NCBI GenBank assembly: GCA_013001905.1
Contig: JABDLC010000080.1
Coordinates: 1 to 42,098 of the forward strand
Origin: Gammaproteobacteria bacterium
GTDB taxonomy: Bacteria > Pseudomonadota > Gammaproteobacteria > Steroidobacterales > GCA-2729495
Reading direction: 5' to 3'
Length of the DNA stretch: 42,098 nt
The notes beneath the pieces are model-generated. The model ran no database searches. It had not been told where the DNA came from and was given only the letters and a program-made list of their open reading frames with translations. Shown here piece after piece: positions 1 to 9,131 of the stretch (positions within the stretch are counted from its first letter, which is position 1; the number at the start of each line of letters is the position of its first letter). The translations under genes and the position numbers were made by a program.

Positions 1-16
1 GCGTCTCGCCGGTCAG

Positions 17-1027
17 TCAGACGCTCAACCAATCCGGCAATTCGAGGCCCTTCGACGCGAGAAACTCCCGATTGAACAGCCGCTCGCGGTAGCGCAATCC
101 TGAGTCGCACAATATCGTCGTGATCACGTGACCGGGCCCGAGTTCTTTGGCGAGCCGTATGGCGCCGGCCACATTGACGCCGCTGGAGCCGCCAAGGCAC
201 AAGCCTTCGTAGCGGATCATGTCGTACACCAGTGGTACCGATTCGCTATCGGGGATCTGGTACGGGATATCGACCACCGTATCAGCGAAGTTGTCGGTGA
301 TGCGGCTGGTGCCGATCCCTTCTGAGATCGAACCGCCCTCGGCTTTGAGTTCACCGGTCGTGAAGTAGTTGAACAACGCCGAACCGGTCGGGTCGGAGAT
401 GCCGATTGTTACGTCCGCGCTGTGGGCTTTGAGCCCGCGTGAAATGCCGGCCAGCGTGCCGCCGGTGCCGACGGCGCAGATGAACGCATCAACTTCGCCG
501 TTGGTTTCATCCCAGATTTCCTGTGCGGTAGTCGCTTCGTGAAATACACGATTGGCGACGTTGTCGAACTGGTTAGCCCAGAGGGCGCTGCCCGGGTCTT
601 TCTCATTCAATTCTTCTGCAATGCGCCGTGACTGATGTACAAAATGACCGGGGTCTTTAAACGGGCAGGCCGGCACCAGGCGCACATCGGCGCCGAGCGC
701 TTTTAGCGTGTCGACTTTGTCCTGACTCTGGTTGTCCGGCATGACGATCACGGTCGGGTAGCCGAGCGAGTTGCCGACCACCGTGAGCCCGATACCCGTG
801 TTTCCGGCGGTGCCTTCGACGATAGTGCCGCCGGGGCGCAACAGGCCCTTCGCTTCCGCGTCACGCACGATACCGAGTGCAGCACGGTCTTTCACAGACC
901 CGCCCGGATTCATGAATTCCGCCTTGCCAAGTATTTCACAGCCGGTTTCGTCTGAAAGACGGTTCAGGCGTATCAGTGGTGTTTTGCCGATACGGTCGGT
1001 CAACCGCATCCCTTTTAATTCAGTCAT
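17..1027 (-). CDS. cysK: Cysteine synthase family PLP enzyme
   Basis: A PLP-dependent fold-type II enzyme of 336 residues, most like O-acetylserine sulfhydrylase, which makes cysteine from O-acetylserine and sulfide in the cytoplasm. Visible: the Schiff-base lysine K46 in NPGGSVKDRAA, the substrate loop EGTAGNTG near residue 75, and the phosphate-binding glycine loop GTGGTLAG near residue 190. The length is normal for CysK. It lies 10 bases downstream of prfA on the same strand and is probably co-transcribed; in many relatives prmC occupies this place. No strong Shine-Dalgarno is seen, so the start rests on the conserved N-terminus. Cystathionine beta-synthase-like activity cannot be excluded, so the symbol is provisional. 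Confidence 0.85.
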   Translation of the reverse strand: MTELKGMRLTDRIGKTPLIRLNRLSDETGCEILGKAEFMNPGGSVKDRAALGIVRDAEAKGLLRPGGTIVEGTAGNTGIGLTVVGNSLGYPTVIVMPDNQSQDKVDTLKALGADVRLVPACPFKDPGHFVHQSRRIAEELNEKDPGSALWANQFDNVANRVFHEATTAQEIWDETNGEVDAFICAVGTGGTLAGISRGLKAHSADVTIGISDPTGSALFNYFTTGELKAEGGSISEGIGTSRITDNFADTVVDIPYQIPDSESVPLVYDMIRYEGLCLGGSSGVNVAGAIRLAKELGPGHVITTILCDSGLRYRERLFNREFLASKGLELPDWLSV

Positions 1028-1037
1028 GTCGGATTTA

Positions 1038-2120
1038 TTAGTTTTCGATGGAGGCCAGCAGGTCGGCCTGATGTTCTGCGATTAACGGCTCGATCACCGC
1101 TTCAAGTCCGCCGGCCATGATTTCATCCAGCTTGTACAGCGTGAGATTGATACGGTGATCCGTCACGCGTCCCTGCGGGTAATTATAAGTGCGGATGCGT
1201 TCTGAGCGGTCGCCACTGCCAACGAGACTCTTGCGTGTTTCGGCCTGCTCTTTGGCCTGCGCCTGCTGTTGCTCGTCGTAGAGTCGTGCAGCCAGCAATG
1301 ACATGGCGCGGGCCCGGTTCTTATGCTGTGAGCGTTCGTCCTGGCACTCCACAACGATACCGGTAGGCAAATGCGTGAGTCGCACGGCGGAATCCGTTTT
1401 GTTGACGTGCTGTCCGCCGGCGCCGGATGCGCGGTAGGTGTCCACGCGTAAATCCGCCGGATTGATGTCGATTTCCTCAATCTCCGCCGCCTCCGGCAGG
1501 ATGGCGACAGTGCATGCAGAGGTGTGAATGCGGCCCTGTGACTCGGTTTCAGGCACTCGCTGTACCCGGTGCGCGCCGGACTCGAACTTCAGGCGCGAGT
1601 ACGCACCATTGCCGACCACGCGACTGATGATCTCTTTGAAGCCACCGTGTTCGCCATCGCGCTGGCTGAGTATTTCCAGTTGCCAGCCCTGTTGCTCAGT
1701 GAAGCGCTGATACATCCGAAACAGATCGCCGGAGAAAATCGCTGCTTCATCGCCGCCCGTGCCCGCGCGTATCTCCAGAAAAATATTGGCGTCGTCGTTG
1801 GGGTCTTTGGGAATTAAATGCTTGCGTAATTCGCTCTCGAGTTCGGCGCGTTGCTTTTGCACCGCGTCGACCTCTTCTTTACCCATCGTGCGGATTTCTT
1901 CATCGCTGTCATCCAGCATTTCTTCCGCGGCCGCGAGGTCTTCGCCTGACTGCTCGTATTTGGCGAACAACACGGCCACGGGTTCCAGACGCGCGTATTC
2001 CTGCGACAGATTACGAAATTTATTCTGGTCGCCGATGATGTCGGGATCTGACAGCAAGCCGGCGAGTTCTTCGTGCCGACCCACCAACTGCTGCAGATTA
2101 TTAAGGAGTGACTCTTTCAT
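1038..2120 (-). CDS. prfA: Peptide chain release factor 1
   Basis: A class I release factor of 360 residues that recognises UAA and UAG stop codons and triggers peptide release on the ribosome. The GGQ motif sits in [16 protein letters not shown] in domain 3. The stop-codon recognition tripeptide is PET within [15 protein letters not shown]. coli has PAT, and the PxT pattern typical of RF1 rather than RF2 is kept. Length matches the family. It is transcribed away from the TPR lipoprotein gene, and the cysteine synthase gene follows. hemA, which normally precedes prfA in gammaproteobacteria, is not here. Confidence 0.97.
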   Translation of the reverse strand: MKESLLNNLQQLVGRHEELAGLLSDPDIIGDQNKFRNLSQEYARLEPVAVLFAKYEQSGEDLAAAEEMLDDSDEEIRTMGKEEVDAVQKQRAELESELRKHLIPKDPNDDANIFLEIRAGTGGDEAAIFSGDLFRMYQRFTEQQGWQLEILSQRDGEHGGFKEIISRVVGNGAYSRLKFESGAHRVQRVPETESQGRIHTSACTVAILPEAAEIEEIDINPADLRVDTYRASGAGGQHVNKTDSAVRLTHLPTGIVVECQDERSQHKNRARAMSLLAARLYDEQQQAQAKEQAETRKSLVGSGDRSERIRTYNYPQGRVTDHRINLTLYKLDEIMAGGLEAVIEPLIAEHQADLLASIEN

Positions 2121-2177
2121 GCGGCGGACGATATTAGCAGCTTGTTGCGGTTATGATGACTTATGACTTACGGATTC

Positions 2178-3818
2178 ATGCGTGCCATCGCCTTGCTGGC
2201 TGTGGCCTCGCTGACAGCGTGTGTGGGCCCCGGCGGAATTGGACGCGATGGCCCGAGCCCGATTGAAGAGCAGTTGCTGGCTGAAATCGCGCTTGAGCGC
2301 GGCGACTACCGGACCGCGGTCAACAAATACCTGTACGTTGCGCGCAGTTCCCGGGACGTTGACTACGCCCGCCGCGCAACCGCGCTGGCATGGGATTACG
2401 GGTTCGACGCGCACGCGCTGAGTGCCGTCGAGCGCTGGTTGGAACTGGATCCCGAAGACGTGGCGGCGCACGGCTACCGGGTGCGGCTGGCGACCCGGTT
2501 CGGGCGCACTGATGATGCGCTGGAAAGCCTTAATATGTATCTCGGTGACCCGGCGATGCGCCGCGATGCCGACTATGTGCTGCTCGCGACCGACTTGCTG
2601 ACCGCGCCGCGTCAGGCCGCGGAATTATTCACACGGCTGGAGGCAGATTTTCCGGAGTCTGCCGGTATCCAGCGCTCGCTTGCCGAGCTTACCGCGCAAA
2701 CCGGCGACGTCGCAGCTGCGATTGGTTACGCGCGCAAGACTATTGCCTTGCGTCCGGACTGGAATTCCACGCGAGCCTGGTTTGCTCGCTTGTTGTTGTT
2801 AAATGACGAACGTTCCAGTGCCTACGAACAAATGGCATTCGCGCTGGAACGCGAACCGGGTGTCGAATACGAGCTGGAATTCGTGAGACTGCTGGTCGCG
2901 GCGGAGGAATTTGAGAGCGCCGCCGAACGACTACAGCGTGTCGCCGAACGCTACCCCGACGAGCCGGCAGTGACGCTCGTGGGTGCGGCGTTGCTGACCG
3001 AAGCGGGCCGCCGAGATGAAGCCACTGCGCTCTATGGAGCGATGCGCCGGGCAGGCAACTGTCGCAGCGAGTGCTACTGGAATCTGGGTGCGCTTGCGTA
3101 CGATCGTGGCGATTACGCTGAGGCAATCGAGTTGTTTCGTAATGTCGGCCCGGGGGCCCGGCTGGAATCTGCGGTCATCGCCGAAAGTCAGACCCGCTTC
3201 GCGATGGGTGAGACGGATGCTGCGATCGCTGTGCTTGAGACTTTTGCGACTGATTATCCCAAACGACGCTTTGCGGTCACTGAAACGAAAGCCTCGTTGC
3301 AGAGCGTCGCCGGCCGGCATGATGAAGCCGTCGAAACCAGCATGCTGGCGCTGGAATACCAGCCCTGGAATGAATCGGTCTGGCTCGCCCACGGCGCCAT
3401 CCTCGAGCAGGCCGGTCGCATGGACAGCGCGCTGGAAGCGTTCCGCCGAGCCTGGGAAATTGCGCCGCAACGGTCTACAACGCAAAACGCTTACGGCTAT
3501 ACGCTGGCGCTGACAACAACTCGTTATGCGGAGGCCGAGGCGCTGATAGCGGCCGCGCTGGAGCAGGACCCGCAGAACCCGGCGATCATGGACAGCATGG
3601 GCTGGGTACTGTTCAGGCAGGGGCGCCTGGCGCAGGCGCGAGTCTGGCTGGAGCAGGCTTGGCAGCTCATGGCTGACCCGGAAATTGCGGCGCATTTAGT
3701 CGAATTGCTGTGGTCTGTCGACGAGCCGGAGGCAGCCACGGCGCTGCTTGACGAGGCCGCGGCACTGTTCCCCGACAGTCCCGCTTTGCAGGACGTGCGC
3801 GAGCGGGTGACACGCTAA
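2178..3818 (+). CDS. TPR-repeat lipoprotein, cell envelope
   Basis: A tetratricopeptide-repeat protein of about 546 residues carrying a lipoprotein signal: MRAIALLAVASLTAC ends in a good lipobox (LTAC), so it is probably anchored in the outer membrane facing the periplasm. Helix pairs with TPR-like spacing (for example ALEYQPWNESVWLAHGAI) run through most of the chain. I chose the start at 2178 rather than the in-frame ATG at 2163 because it places the signal peptide at the N-terminus, and a possible -10 box (TATGAT, 2152-2157) would put the transcript start near 2164. Its stop overlaps the lolB start by one base, so the two are coupled. A TPR gene next to lolB is also what I recall from Pseudomonas. 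Its partner is unknown; a role in lipoprotein or envelope assembly is inference. Confidence 0.85.
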   Translation: MRAIALLAVASLTACVGPGGIGRDGPSPIEEQLLAEIALERGDYRTAVNKYLYVARSSRDVDYARRATALAWDYGFDAHALSAVERWLELDPEDVAAHGYRVRLATRFGRTDDALESLNMYLGDPAMRRDADYVLLATDLLTAPRQAAELFTRLEADFPESAGIQRSLAELTAQTGDVAAAIGYARKTIALRPDWNSTRAWFARLLLLNDERSSAYEQMAFALEREPGVEYELEFVRLLVAAEEFESAAERLQRVAERYPDEPAVTLVGAALLTEAGRRDEATALYGAMRRAGNCRSECYWNLGALAYDRGDYAEAIELFRNVGPGARLESAVIAESQTRFAMGETDAAIAVLETFATDYPKRRFAVTETKASLQSVAGRHDEAVETSMLALEYQPWNESVWLAHGAILEQAGRMDSALEAFRRAWEIAPQRSTTQNAYGYTLALTTTRYAEAEALIAAALEQDPQNPAIMDSMGWVLFRQGRLAQARVWLEQAWQLMADPEIAAHLVELLWSVDEPEAATALLDEAAALFPDSPALQDVRERVTR

Positions 3819-4432
3819 TGCGACTGCGCACGCTGCGGCCGCTGTTGCCGGCAATGCTCATACTGAGCGGTTGTACTTCGCTGCAGACTGCAACGACGCC
3901 GGCGACCGACTGGGACGCGCGTCGCGCGAGCCTGCTACAGCAGCCGAACTGGTCGCTGACCGGGCGCGTCGCGATCCGCACCGTCGACGGGGAGGGCGGT
4001 CAGGCGCGTCTCAGCTGGACGCAGTCGGGCGAGGCCACGCAACTACAACTGGCGGGGCCTTTCGGCGCAGGTCGCGTGGATCTGTCGGTCACGCCGGTAG
4101 CGGTAACTCTGCAGACGGGGGATGGGCAGGCGGTCCGTTACGCGGGCCCTGAAGCCGCCGAGCAATTCATGGATGAACAGCTGGGCTGGTCGTTTCCGGT
4201 GCGCAGTGCGCGCTACTGGATGCTGGGTTTGCTCGATCCCGCTGCGCCCGGCGAGCGTTTGTTTGATGACGCAGGCGGACTGACGGCACTGCGACAGCAT
4301 GGCTGGGACATATCGCTGAACCGCTACGCAACGGTTGATAGCCTGCTGCTGCCGACCCGTCTGACGCTGGAAAATCCGCAATTGCGGCTCAAGACGGCGA
4401 TTAGCAACTGGGCCATTGCGGAGCTCAATTGA
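3818..4432 (+). CDS. lolB: Outer-membrane lipoprotein LolB
   Basis: LolB, 204 residues, receives lipoproteins from the carrier LolA and inserts them into the outer membrane. A signal peptide ending in lipobox LSGC (cysteine 19) is followed by W-SLTGRVAIRT and the beta-rich LolB domain. Length matches the family. The start codon overlaps the stop of the TPR gene (TAATG). In most gammaproteobacteria ispE follows lolB directly; here only 86 bases separate lolB from tRNA-Gln and ispE is absent. Confidence 0.9.
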   Translation: MRLRTLRPLLPAMLILSGCTSLQTATTPATDWDARRASLLQQPNWSLTGRVAIRTVDGEGGQARLSWTQSGEATQLQLAGPFGAGRVDLSVTPVAVTLQTGDGQAVRYAGPEAAEQFMDEQLGWSFPVRSARYWMLGLLDPAAPGERLFDDAGGLTALRQHGWDISLNRYATVDSLLLPTRLTLENPQLRLKTAISNWAIAELN

Positions 4433-4517
4433 CAGTGCTGCGCGGCCTGCGCACAATAGCCGCGCCTGATCGGGGGGTCGGCGATCCGCTGTTTTGCGTA
4501 TCCGGATTCGGCATTAC

Positions 4518-4592
4518 TGGGGCGTAGCCAAGCGGTAAGGCATCGGGTTTTGATCCCGTGTATCGCAGGTTCGAATCCTGCCGCCCCAGCCA
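4518..4592 (+). tRNA. tRNA-Gln (anticodon UUG)
   Basis: A complete cloverleaf of 75 bases with encoded CCA. The acceptor arm TGGGGCG pairs exactly with CGCCCCA at 4582-4588, the discriminator is G, and the T-loop is TTCGAAT. The anticodon loop TTTTGAT gives UUG. The outermost pair of the anticodon stem (27-43) is a T-T mismatch, but the other four pairs are intact, so I keep it as functional. tRNA-Gln upstream of prs matches the Pseudomonas arrangement. Confidence 0.96.
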
Positions 4593-4671
4593 ATTTTTTG
4601 CTGTTTCAGATCGCCGATCGCACACAAACCGGGCCTATAGCCAACAACGCAGTCACTGAAAGCGAGTTTTC

Positions 4672-5643
4672 GTGAATAACCAGACGCAGGACGCTCTCGC
4701 CAATATTTCCCTACTGACGGGCAACGCCAATCCCGAACTGAGCCGGCGCATCGCCTTCGCGCTCAATCTGCCGCTGGGCAAAGCGCAGGTGGGGCGCTTC
4801 AGCGACGGTGAGATCAATGTCGAAATACTCGAGAACATTCGCGGTCGCGAAGTGTTTATCGTGCAGTCGACCTGTCCGCCCGTGAATGACAACCTGATGG
4901 AAATGCTGATCATGGCGGACGCCTGCCGGCGTGCTTCAGCCAACAGCATCACCGCCGTGATTCCCTACTTCGGGTATGCACGTCAGGATCGCCGCCCGCG
5001 CGCGGCGCGCGTGCCGATTACCGCGCAACTGGTAGCGAGCATGATCGGCGCGGCGGGCATCAATCGCGTGCTGACGATTGATTTGCATGCCGATCAGATT
5101 CAGGGCTTTTTCCCGGTGCCGGTCGACAACGTTTACGCGTCACCTGTCTTACTCGGTGATGCCTGGAAGCAGGACCGTGCCGACATGGTGGTCGTGTCTC
5201 CGGATATCGGGGGTGTGGTGCGTGCCCGGGCGCTCGCCAAGCGCCTCGACGATGCCGAGCTGGCCATCATCGACAAACGCCGGCCGCGGGCCAACGAGAG
5301 CCAGATCATGAACATCATCGGTGATGTAACCGGCAAGAACTGCGTGATGATTGACGACATGGTCGACACGGCCGGCACGCTTTGCAAAGCAGCAGATTTT
5401 GTTAAAAGCAAAGGGGCCAAGAGCGTGCGGGCATACATTACCCACCCGGTGCTGTCCGGCCCCGCCATCGAGCGCATCAATGAGTCTCATCTTGATGAAA
5501 TGGTTGTGACCGACACGATCCCGTTGAGTGCGGAGGGCGCGGCCAGCCCCAAGATCCGCCAGCTGGGCGTTGCCGAGCTGCTGGCTGAAACGATGCGCCG
5601 CATTGCGCTGAACGAGTCCGTCAGCTCCCTTTATCTCGACTAG
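4672..5643 (+). CDS. prs: Ribose-phosphate pyrophosphokinase
   Basis: PRPP synthetase, 323 residues, converts ribose 5-phosphate and ATP to PRPP for nucleotide, histidine, tryptophan and NAD synthesis. The ATP-binding segment [10 protein letters not shown], the catalytic-region motif [11 protein letters not shown] and the PRPP loop [12 protein letters not shown] are all present. Translation starts at a GTG; the aligned N-terminus ([18 protein letters not shown]) supports it although the ribosome binding site is weak (AAGCGAG). It follows tRNA-Gln and precedes rplY, the normal neighbourhood. Confidence 0.97.
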   Translation: MNNQTQDALANISLLTGNANPELSRRIAFALNLPLGKAQVGRFSDGEINVEILENIRGREVFIVQSTCPPVNDNLMEMLIMADACRRASANSITAVIPYFGYARQDRRPRAARVPITAQLVASMIGAAGINRVLTIDLHADQIQGFFPVPVDNVYASPVLLGDAWKQDRADMVVVSPDIGGVVRARALAKRLDDAELAIIDKRRPRANESQIMNIIGDVTGKNCVMIDDMVDTAGTLCKAADFVKSKGAKSVRAYITHPVLSGPAIERINESHLDEMVVTDTIPLSAEGAASPKIRQLGVAELLAETMRRIALNESVSSLYLD

Positions 5644-5662
5644 TTTTCTGCGGGCGGTTTTC

Positions 5663-5671
5663 TGCTATGAT
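5663..5671 (+). promoter_or_regulatory. Extended -10 promoter for rplY
   Basis: TGC-TATGAT forms an extended -10 element 20 bases after the prs stop, immediately followed by a GC-only stretch (CGCGCGCCCC). The -35 is weak (TTTTCT, 5644-5649). GC-rich discriminators are typical of stringently controlled promoters of translation genes, so ppGpp/DksA control is a reasonable inference. The leader to rplY would be about 80 bases. Confidence 0.5.
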
Positions 5672-5760
5672 CGCGCGCCCCTGCCGCATCCCGGCCGGGG
5701 TCAGAGCTGTCGGGCGGTCGAAGCCCGGAGCGCTGATTCAATACACTCTGGAGAGTAACC

Positions 5761-6447
5761 ATGGTTCAAGCATTTAATCTGGTTGCGGAATACCGGGAAG
5801 ACACAGGGAAAGGTTCGAGCCGCCGCCTGCGTCACGCTGGTAAAGTCCCCGCAATCATCTATGGCGCCGGCCGCGAGCCGCGCGCACTGACCTTTGACCA
5901 CAATGACCTGCTGCGGGCTGCTGAAAACGAAGCCTTCATGTCCAGCGTTCTGACGGTCAAGGTCGGCCCCAACGAACGCAGCACCATTATTAAAGATATT
6001 CAGGTACATCCGGCAAAGCGCCAGATCCTGCATATCGATTTGCAGCGCATCGTTGACGATGAAGAAATTCGTATGGAAGTGCCACTGCACTACATTAACG
6101 AAGAAGGCGCGCCGGGCGTCAAAGCCGGCGGCAGCATCTCGAAGATCTTTGTCGAGGTCGAAGTCGAGTGTCTGCCCAAATACCTGCCGGAGTACCTTGA
6201 AGTTGATGTCGGTGCCATGGAGCTCGACGACATGTTGCATTTGTCGGACATCAAAACACCGGAAGGCGTCACGCTTACAGCGCTGGCGCAGGAGCCGCCT
6301 GCTGATGAGACGATCTGCTCATTGCATGTCATGCGTGTTGCCGAAGAGCCGGAAGAAACCGACGAGGCCGAAGAGGATGCAGCGGACGACGCAGCAGCCG
6401 ACGAAGCGAAAGACGAGAGCGGCGAAGAGGGTGGTTCAGAAGACTAA
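5761..6447 (+). CDS. rplY: 50S ribosomal protein L25, long (CTC/TL5) form
   Basis: A 5S rRNA-binding ribosomal protein of 228 residues. The N-terminal L25 domain (about 1-95) contains REDTGKGSSRRLRHAGKVPAIIYG; the C-terminal TL5 beta domain (about 100-185) follows. The E. coli protein has only the first domain, while the long form is common in other bacteria. The last 35 residues are almost all Asp, Glu and Ala, an acidic tail probably disordered. The Shine-Dalgarno GGAGAG lies 6 bases before ATG. A strong terminator follows at 6473. Confidence 0.96.
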   Translation: MVQAFNLVAEYREDTGKGSSRRLRHAGKVPAIIYGAGREPRALTFDHNDLLRAAENEAFMSSVLTVKVGPNERSTIIKDIQVHPAKRQILHIDLQRIVDDEEIRMEVPLHYINEEGAPGVKAGGSISKIFVEVEVECLPKYLPEYLEVDVGAMELDDMLHLSDIKTPEGVTLTALAQEPPADETICSLHVMRVAEEPEETDEAEEDAADDAAADEAKDESGEEGGSED

Positions 6448-6472
6448 CCCTCCGCGTAATACGCTCACTAAG

Positions 6473-6500
6473 AAGCCCCGCATTGCGGGGCTTTTTTTTG
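6473..6500 (+). terminator. Rho-independent terminator after rplY
   Basis: A nine-pair perfect stem (AAGCCCCGC / GCGGGGCTT) with a three-base ATT loop is followed by a run of T, 26 bases after the rplY stop codon. It should separate prs-rplY transcription from pth. Confidence 0.93.
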
Positions 6501-6518
6501 CGCCAGACTGACGGCTAT

Positions 6519-6636
6519 CGGGTAGGGCTGTCACTGGCCGTTCGCCTGCGCCGTCCATGGCTTCGGCTCACTTCAGACTCCGGCGGCTCCGCATCCTGCT
6601 CCGCTCGCCTGCGTAGACCCGTGACAGCCCCACCCG
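6519..6636. repeat. Long inverted repeat between rplY and pth
   Basis: Arms of 16 bases, CGGGTAGGGCTGTCAC at 6519-6534 and GTGACAGCCCCACCCG at 6621-6636, are complementary at 15 of 16 positions and enclose 86 bases of GC-rich sequence. It lies between the rplY terminator and the pth promoter and contains no convincing gene. The layout resembles a small non-coding mobile element (MITE-like) or a paired REP element. No target-site duplication is obvious. It is the only content of this 190-base gap. Confidence 0.6.
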
Positions 6637-6671
6637 ACACCCGCCAAACCGGGCAAAAAAAATGACGCGAG

Positions 6672-6680
6672 TGCTACTAT
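6672..6680 (+). promoter_or_regulatory. Extended -10 promoter for pth
   Basis: TGC-TACTAT is an extended -10 element ending 10 bases before the pth ATG. No good -35 is seen. Initiation six to eight bases downstream would leave only a few bases of leader, and no Shine-Dalgarno is visible, so pth mRNA may be nearly leaderless. Confidence 0.5.
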
Positions 6681-6690
6681 TCGCCGCGCT

Positions 6691-7260
6691 ATGAATCTCT
6701 CCGTCATCGTCGGGCTCGGTAATCCGGGCGACAAATACACCGCCACCCGTCACAACGTGGGTGTGTGGCTGCTGGAACGTGTGGCCAGCGCCAACGGCGG
6801 CACCCTGAAGGCGGAAAAGAAAGCCATGGGTGACGTGGCCCAGGTCGTGATTGCCCACACCAATCTGCGCCTGCATCGCCCGTCCACCTACATGAATGAA
6901 AGCGGGCAGGCCGTACGTCGCATGCTGGATTTCTACAAGCTTGAGCCTGAGCAGATGCTGGTGCTGCACGATGAACTGGACATTCCGCCGGGTGCTGTGC
7001 GTCTGAAGTCAGGCGGCGGGCACGGCGGTCACAACGGTCTGCGCGATATCGTCAAGCACTGTGGCCGCGACTTCATGCGGCTGCGCATCGGTATCGGTCA
7101 CCCGGGTGAAAAGTCACAGGTCAGCGGCTTCGTGCTGAAGCCGCCGCCGAAGAGTGAAAAACAGCTGATTGACCATGCGCTGCCCGATGCGGAACGCGCG
7201 ATCGAGGTGCTTGCCAGAGACGGCCCCGAGAAGGCGATGCTTTACTTACACAGCCGCTGA
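6691..7260 (+). CDS. pth: Peptidyl-tRNA hydrolase
   Basis: Pth, 189 residues, recycles tRNA from peptidyl-tRNAs that drop off the ribosome. The N-terminal signature GLGNPGDKYTATRHNVG carries the conserved Asn11 and catalytic His21; YMNESGQAV, HDELDIPPG and GGGHGGHNGLRDI follow, supplying the Asn, Asp and Asn of the active site. Length is typical. It follows rplY and leads towards ychF, as in Pseudomonas. The two genes between pth and ychF (7282-9006), on the opposite strand, interrupt what is usually a direct pth-ychF pair. Confidence 0.97.
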   Translation: MNLSVIVGLGNPGDKYTATRHNVGVWLLERVASANGGTLKAEKKAMGDVAQVVIAHTNLRLHRPSTYMNESGQAVRRMLDFYKLEPEQMLVLHDELDIPPGAVRLKSGGGHGGHNGLRDIVKHCGRDFMRLRIGIGHPGEKSQVSGFVLKPPPKSEKQLIDHALPDAERAIEVLARDGPEKAMLYLHSR

Positions 7261-7281
7261 GTTTAGCCGGGCGAACGAACT

Positions 7282-7890
7282 TTAAATAGGCGTCGGTGCA
7301 GCCGCACCCGGTGCGTAATGCGGGAACATGGCAAACAACTCCGCAACGGCGGCGCGCACGCTGGCGTTCACGTCTGCCAGTACAGTGTCATCGATCCGGT
7401 TGACCGAGATGCCTTCCCAAACCACGTTTTTTGATCGCGCATCGATCAGGATCAGGTGCAGCGAACCCTCGGTGTACTGGCTTACGCGGTCATAACTGCG
7501 ACTGCCGTAAATGCCGTAATAGGGGCTTCTGCCCCAGCCGTAGCCACCGCTAATGCCGACCGACGGACTGTTGCGGACTTTCTCTTTCGAAGCCTGACGA
7601 AAATTGAAGATCAAATCCGGGTTCTCGGTGTCTTCGACATAGCCGCGCGCGGCCATGCGACTGCGGGTTTCGCTGATCAGGTACTGGCTGAGTAGCGAAC
7701 GGACCTCTGCCTTGTCATCGGTTTCCAGTGATTCCGCAAATGCGTAGGTACTGTAACGGTCAAATTCCGCCAGCGGGCTCTCATTGCTGAAATGTTTCGG
7801 ATACGTGGCGCACGCGCTGAGGATCAGCGCGATGCTCGAAATCAGCGTAGCGACAAATACAGGCTTACGGTTTGAAAGTTTGGTGCGCAT
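7282..7890 (-). CDS. DUF4136-type lipoprotein
   Basis: A lipoprotein of 202 residues: MRTKLSNRKPVF starts a signal peptide ending in lipobox LSAC. The mature part (YSTYAFAES..., a Gly/Tyr-rich segment, then GSLHLILIDARSKNVVWEG) fits the DUF4136 family of envelope lipoproteins of unknown function. The start at 7890 is preferred over the ATG two codons earlier because AAGGAG (7897-7902) abuts the upstream ATG but sits six bases from this one. It converges on pth with a 21-base gap. Confidence 0.8.
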   Translation of the reverse strand: MRTKLSNRKPVFVATLISSIALILSACATYPKHFSNESPLAEFDRYSTYAFAESLETDDKAEVRSLLSQYLISETRSRMAARGYVEDTENPDLIFNFRQASKEKVRNSPSVGISGGYGWGRSPYYGIYGSRSYDRVSQYTEGSLHLILIDARSKNVVWEGISVNRIDDTVLADVNASVRAAVAELFAMFPHYAPGAAAPTPI

Positions 7891-7986
7891 AGTCATCTCC
7901 TTGGCAGTAACTAAGACCGCCGCGACCCGCAGGGGTTCCGTGGCCCGGACACCCGTGGCGAGCCCGGATTTTACACCAGCCTTACA

Positions 7987-9006
7987 CTACACCAGCGTTT
8001 TACGTGCCAGTTCAGCACCGGCCCCCAGCGCCTGCACCTTGGCCAGCGCAATCTCATAGGAGATCGGCGTCATGCCGCAATTGGTGCAGGGCAGAATGCG
8101 CTCCGCGTCGACATACTTCATCGCCTCTTTGATCGTAGCGGCCACTTCTTCCGGTGTCTCAACGTGGTCTGCCGTCACCGCAACGGAGCCCACCATGATC
8201 TGCTTGTCGCTCAGGTGACGCATGACTGACAGCGGCACATGCGAACTCGCGCACTCGAGTGATACCTGGTCAATTGCACTTTTGTTCAGTGCGGGGAAAA
8301 TTTCGTCGTACTGGCGCCATTCGTCGCCGAGCGTTTCTTTCCAGCGGATATTTTCCTCAATGCCGTAGCCGTAACAGATGTGTACAGCCTTGGTGCACTG
8401 CAATCCTTCGACGGCGCGATTCAGCGTATCAATTCCCCATTCGTTTACATCCTTCATGAACACGTTGAATGCCGGTTCGTCGAACTGCACCACGTCGGCG
8501 CCCGCTGCTTCGAGCTCTTTGGCTTCGGTGTTGAGAATTTCTGCAAACGCCATCGCCATCTCCGGGCGGCTGCCGTAGTGAGCATCGGCGATTGTGTCGC
8601 AAATGGTCATCGGGCCGGGCAGGGTGATTTTCAGCGGCTTGTCCGTCAGGGAGCGGGTGTATTTGAAGTCTTCGACAAACACAGACGCGGGACGCCGCAG
8701 TGCTTCTGTGACGGTGGGGACTTCGAGGTCATAGCGATTGTCGCGTATGCCCATGACCGTTTTCTTGTCCTGATCGATACCCTCGATGCCCTCCAGAAAA
8801 CTGTGCACAAAATGGCGCCGGTACACCTCACCGTCGGTGAGCACCGCGATACCCGCCTGTTCCTGATGTTCGATCCATTCGCGACAGGCGCGTCGCTGGC
8901 CTTCTTTCAGCTCTTCACCTTCGAGCTTCCAGCCGCCTTTGAGTTTTTCCGGCTCAGCAAGCCAGTCGGGACGCGGCAGGCTGCCGGCTATCGTGCTTTC
9001 GAACAT
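7987..9006 (-). CDS. MetE C-terminal-like methyltransferase
   Basis: A protein of 339 residues matching the catalytic (C-terminal) half of cobalamin-independent methionine synthase, a zinc enzyme that moves methyl groups to thiols. Likely zinc ligands are seen in [16 protein letters not shown] and LPCTNCGM, and the active-site Asp in VVQFDEPAF. It lacks the N-terminal half of E. coli MetE, so it belongs with stand-alone archaeal-type or core MetE proteins whose methyl donor may not be methyltetrahydrofolate. The start at 9006 has GGAG seven bases upstream and begins at the conserved [15 protein letters not shown]; a start ten codons earlier is less likely. It is divergent from ychF. Confidence 0.85.
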   Translation of the reverse strand: MFESTIAGSLPRPDWLAEPEKLKGGWKLEGEELKEGQRRACREWIEHQEQAGIAVLTDGEVYRRHFVHSFLEGIEGIDQDKKTVMGIRDNRYDLEVPTVTEALRRPASVFVEDFKYTRSLTDKPLKITLPGPMTICDTIADAHYGSRPEMAMAFAEILNTEAKELEAAGADVVQFDEPAFNVFMKDVNEWGIDTLNRAVEGLQCTKAVHICYGYGIEENIRWKETLGDEWRQYDEIFPALNKSAIDQVSLECASSHVPLSVMRHLSDKQIMVGSVAVTADHVETPEEVAATIKEAMKYVDAERILPCTNCGMTPISYEIALAKVQALGAGAELARKTLV

Positions 9007-9063
9007 GAGAGAACTCCGCTGTGCGCTACCGCGCATGATTTGTGGTCAGGGCTGGGATGCTAA

Positions 9064-9077
9064 GCCCACCGGTGGGC
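9064..9077. promoter_or_regulatory. 14-base perfect palindrome, possible operator
   Basis: GCCCACCGGTGGGC reads the same on both strands and lies between the MetE-like gene (starting at 9006, leftward) and ychF (rightward). It is about 58 bases upstream of the MetE-like start and about 26 bases before the probable ychF -35. Either a dimeric regulator site or a small hairpin would explain it. I do not recognise the regulator. Confidence 0.35.
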
Positions 9078-9102
9078 CGCTGAGAGAATTCCTCCCGGAG
9101 AT

Positions 9103-9131
9103 TTCGCACGGTGGACGGCATCGGCTACTAT
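9103..9131 (+). promoter_or_regulatory. Promoter of ychF
   Basis: TTCGCA (9103-9108, four of six matches to the consensus -35) and TACTAT (9126-9131, -10) are spaced by 17 bases. A GC-only discriminator GCGCCCCC follows after TT, again the stringent-promoter look seen at rplY. Confidence 0.5.

Noticed and set aside
2931-3695. 254-residue minus-strand open frame inside the TPR gene
   Set aside because: Antisense shadow with Arg/Gln-rich composition and no domain; the TPR protein on the plus strand is well supported.
4518-4592. tRNA-Gln as a pseudogene because of a T-T mismatch at 27-43
   Set aside because: All other stems, the anticodon loop, discriminator and CCA are intact, so one outer mismatch is not enough.
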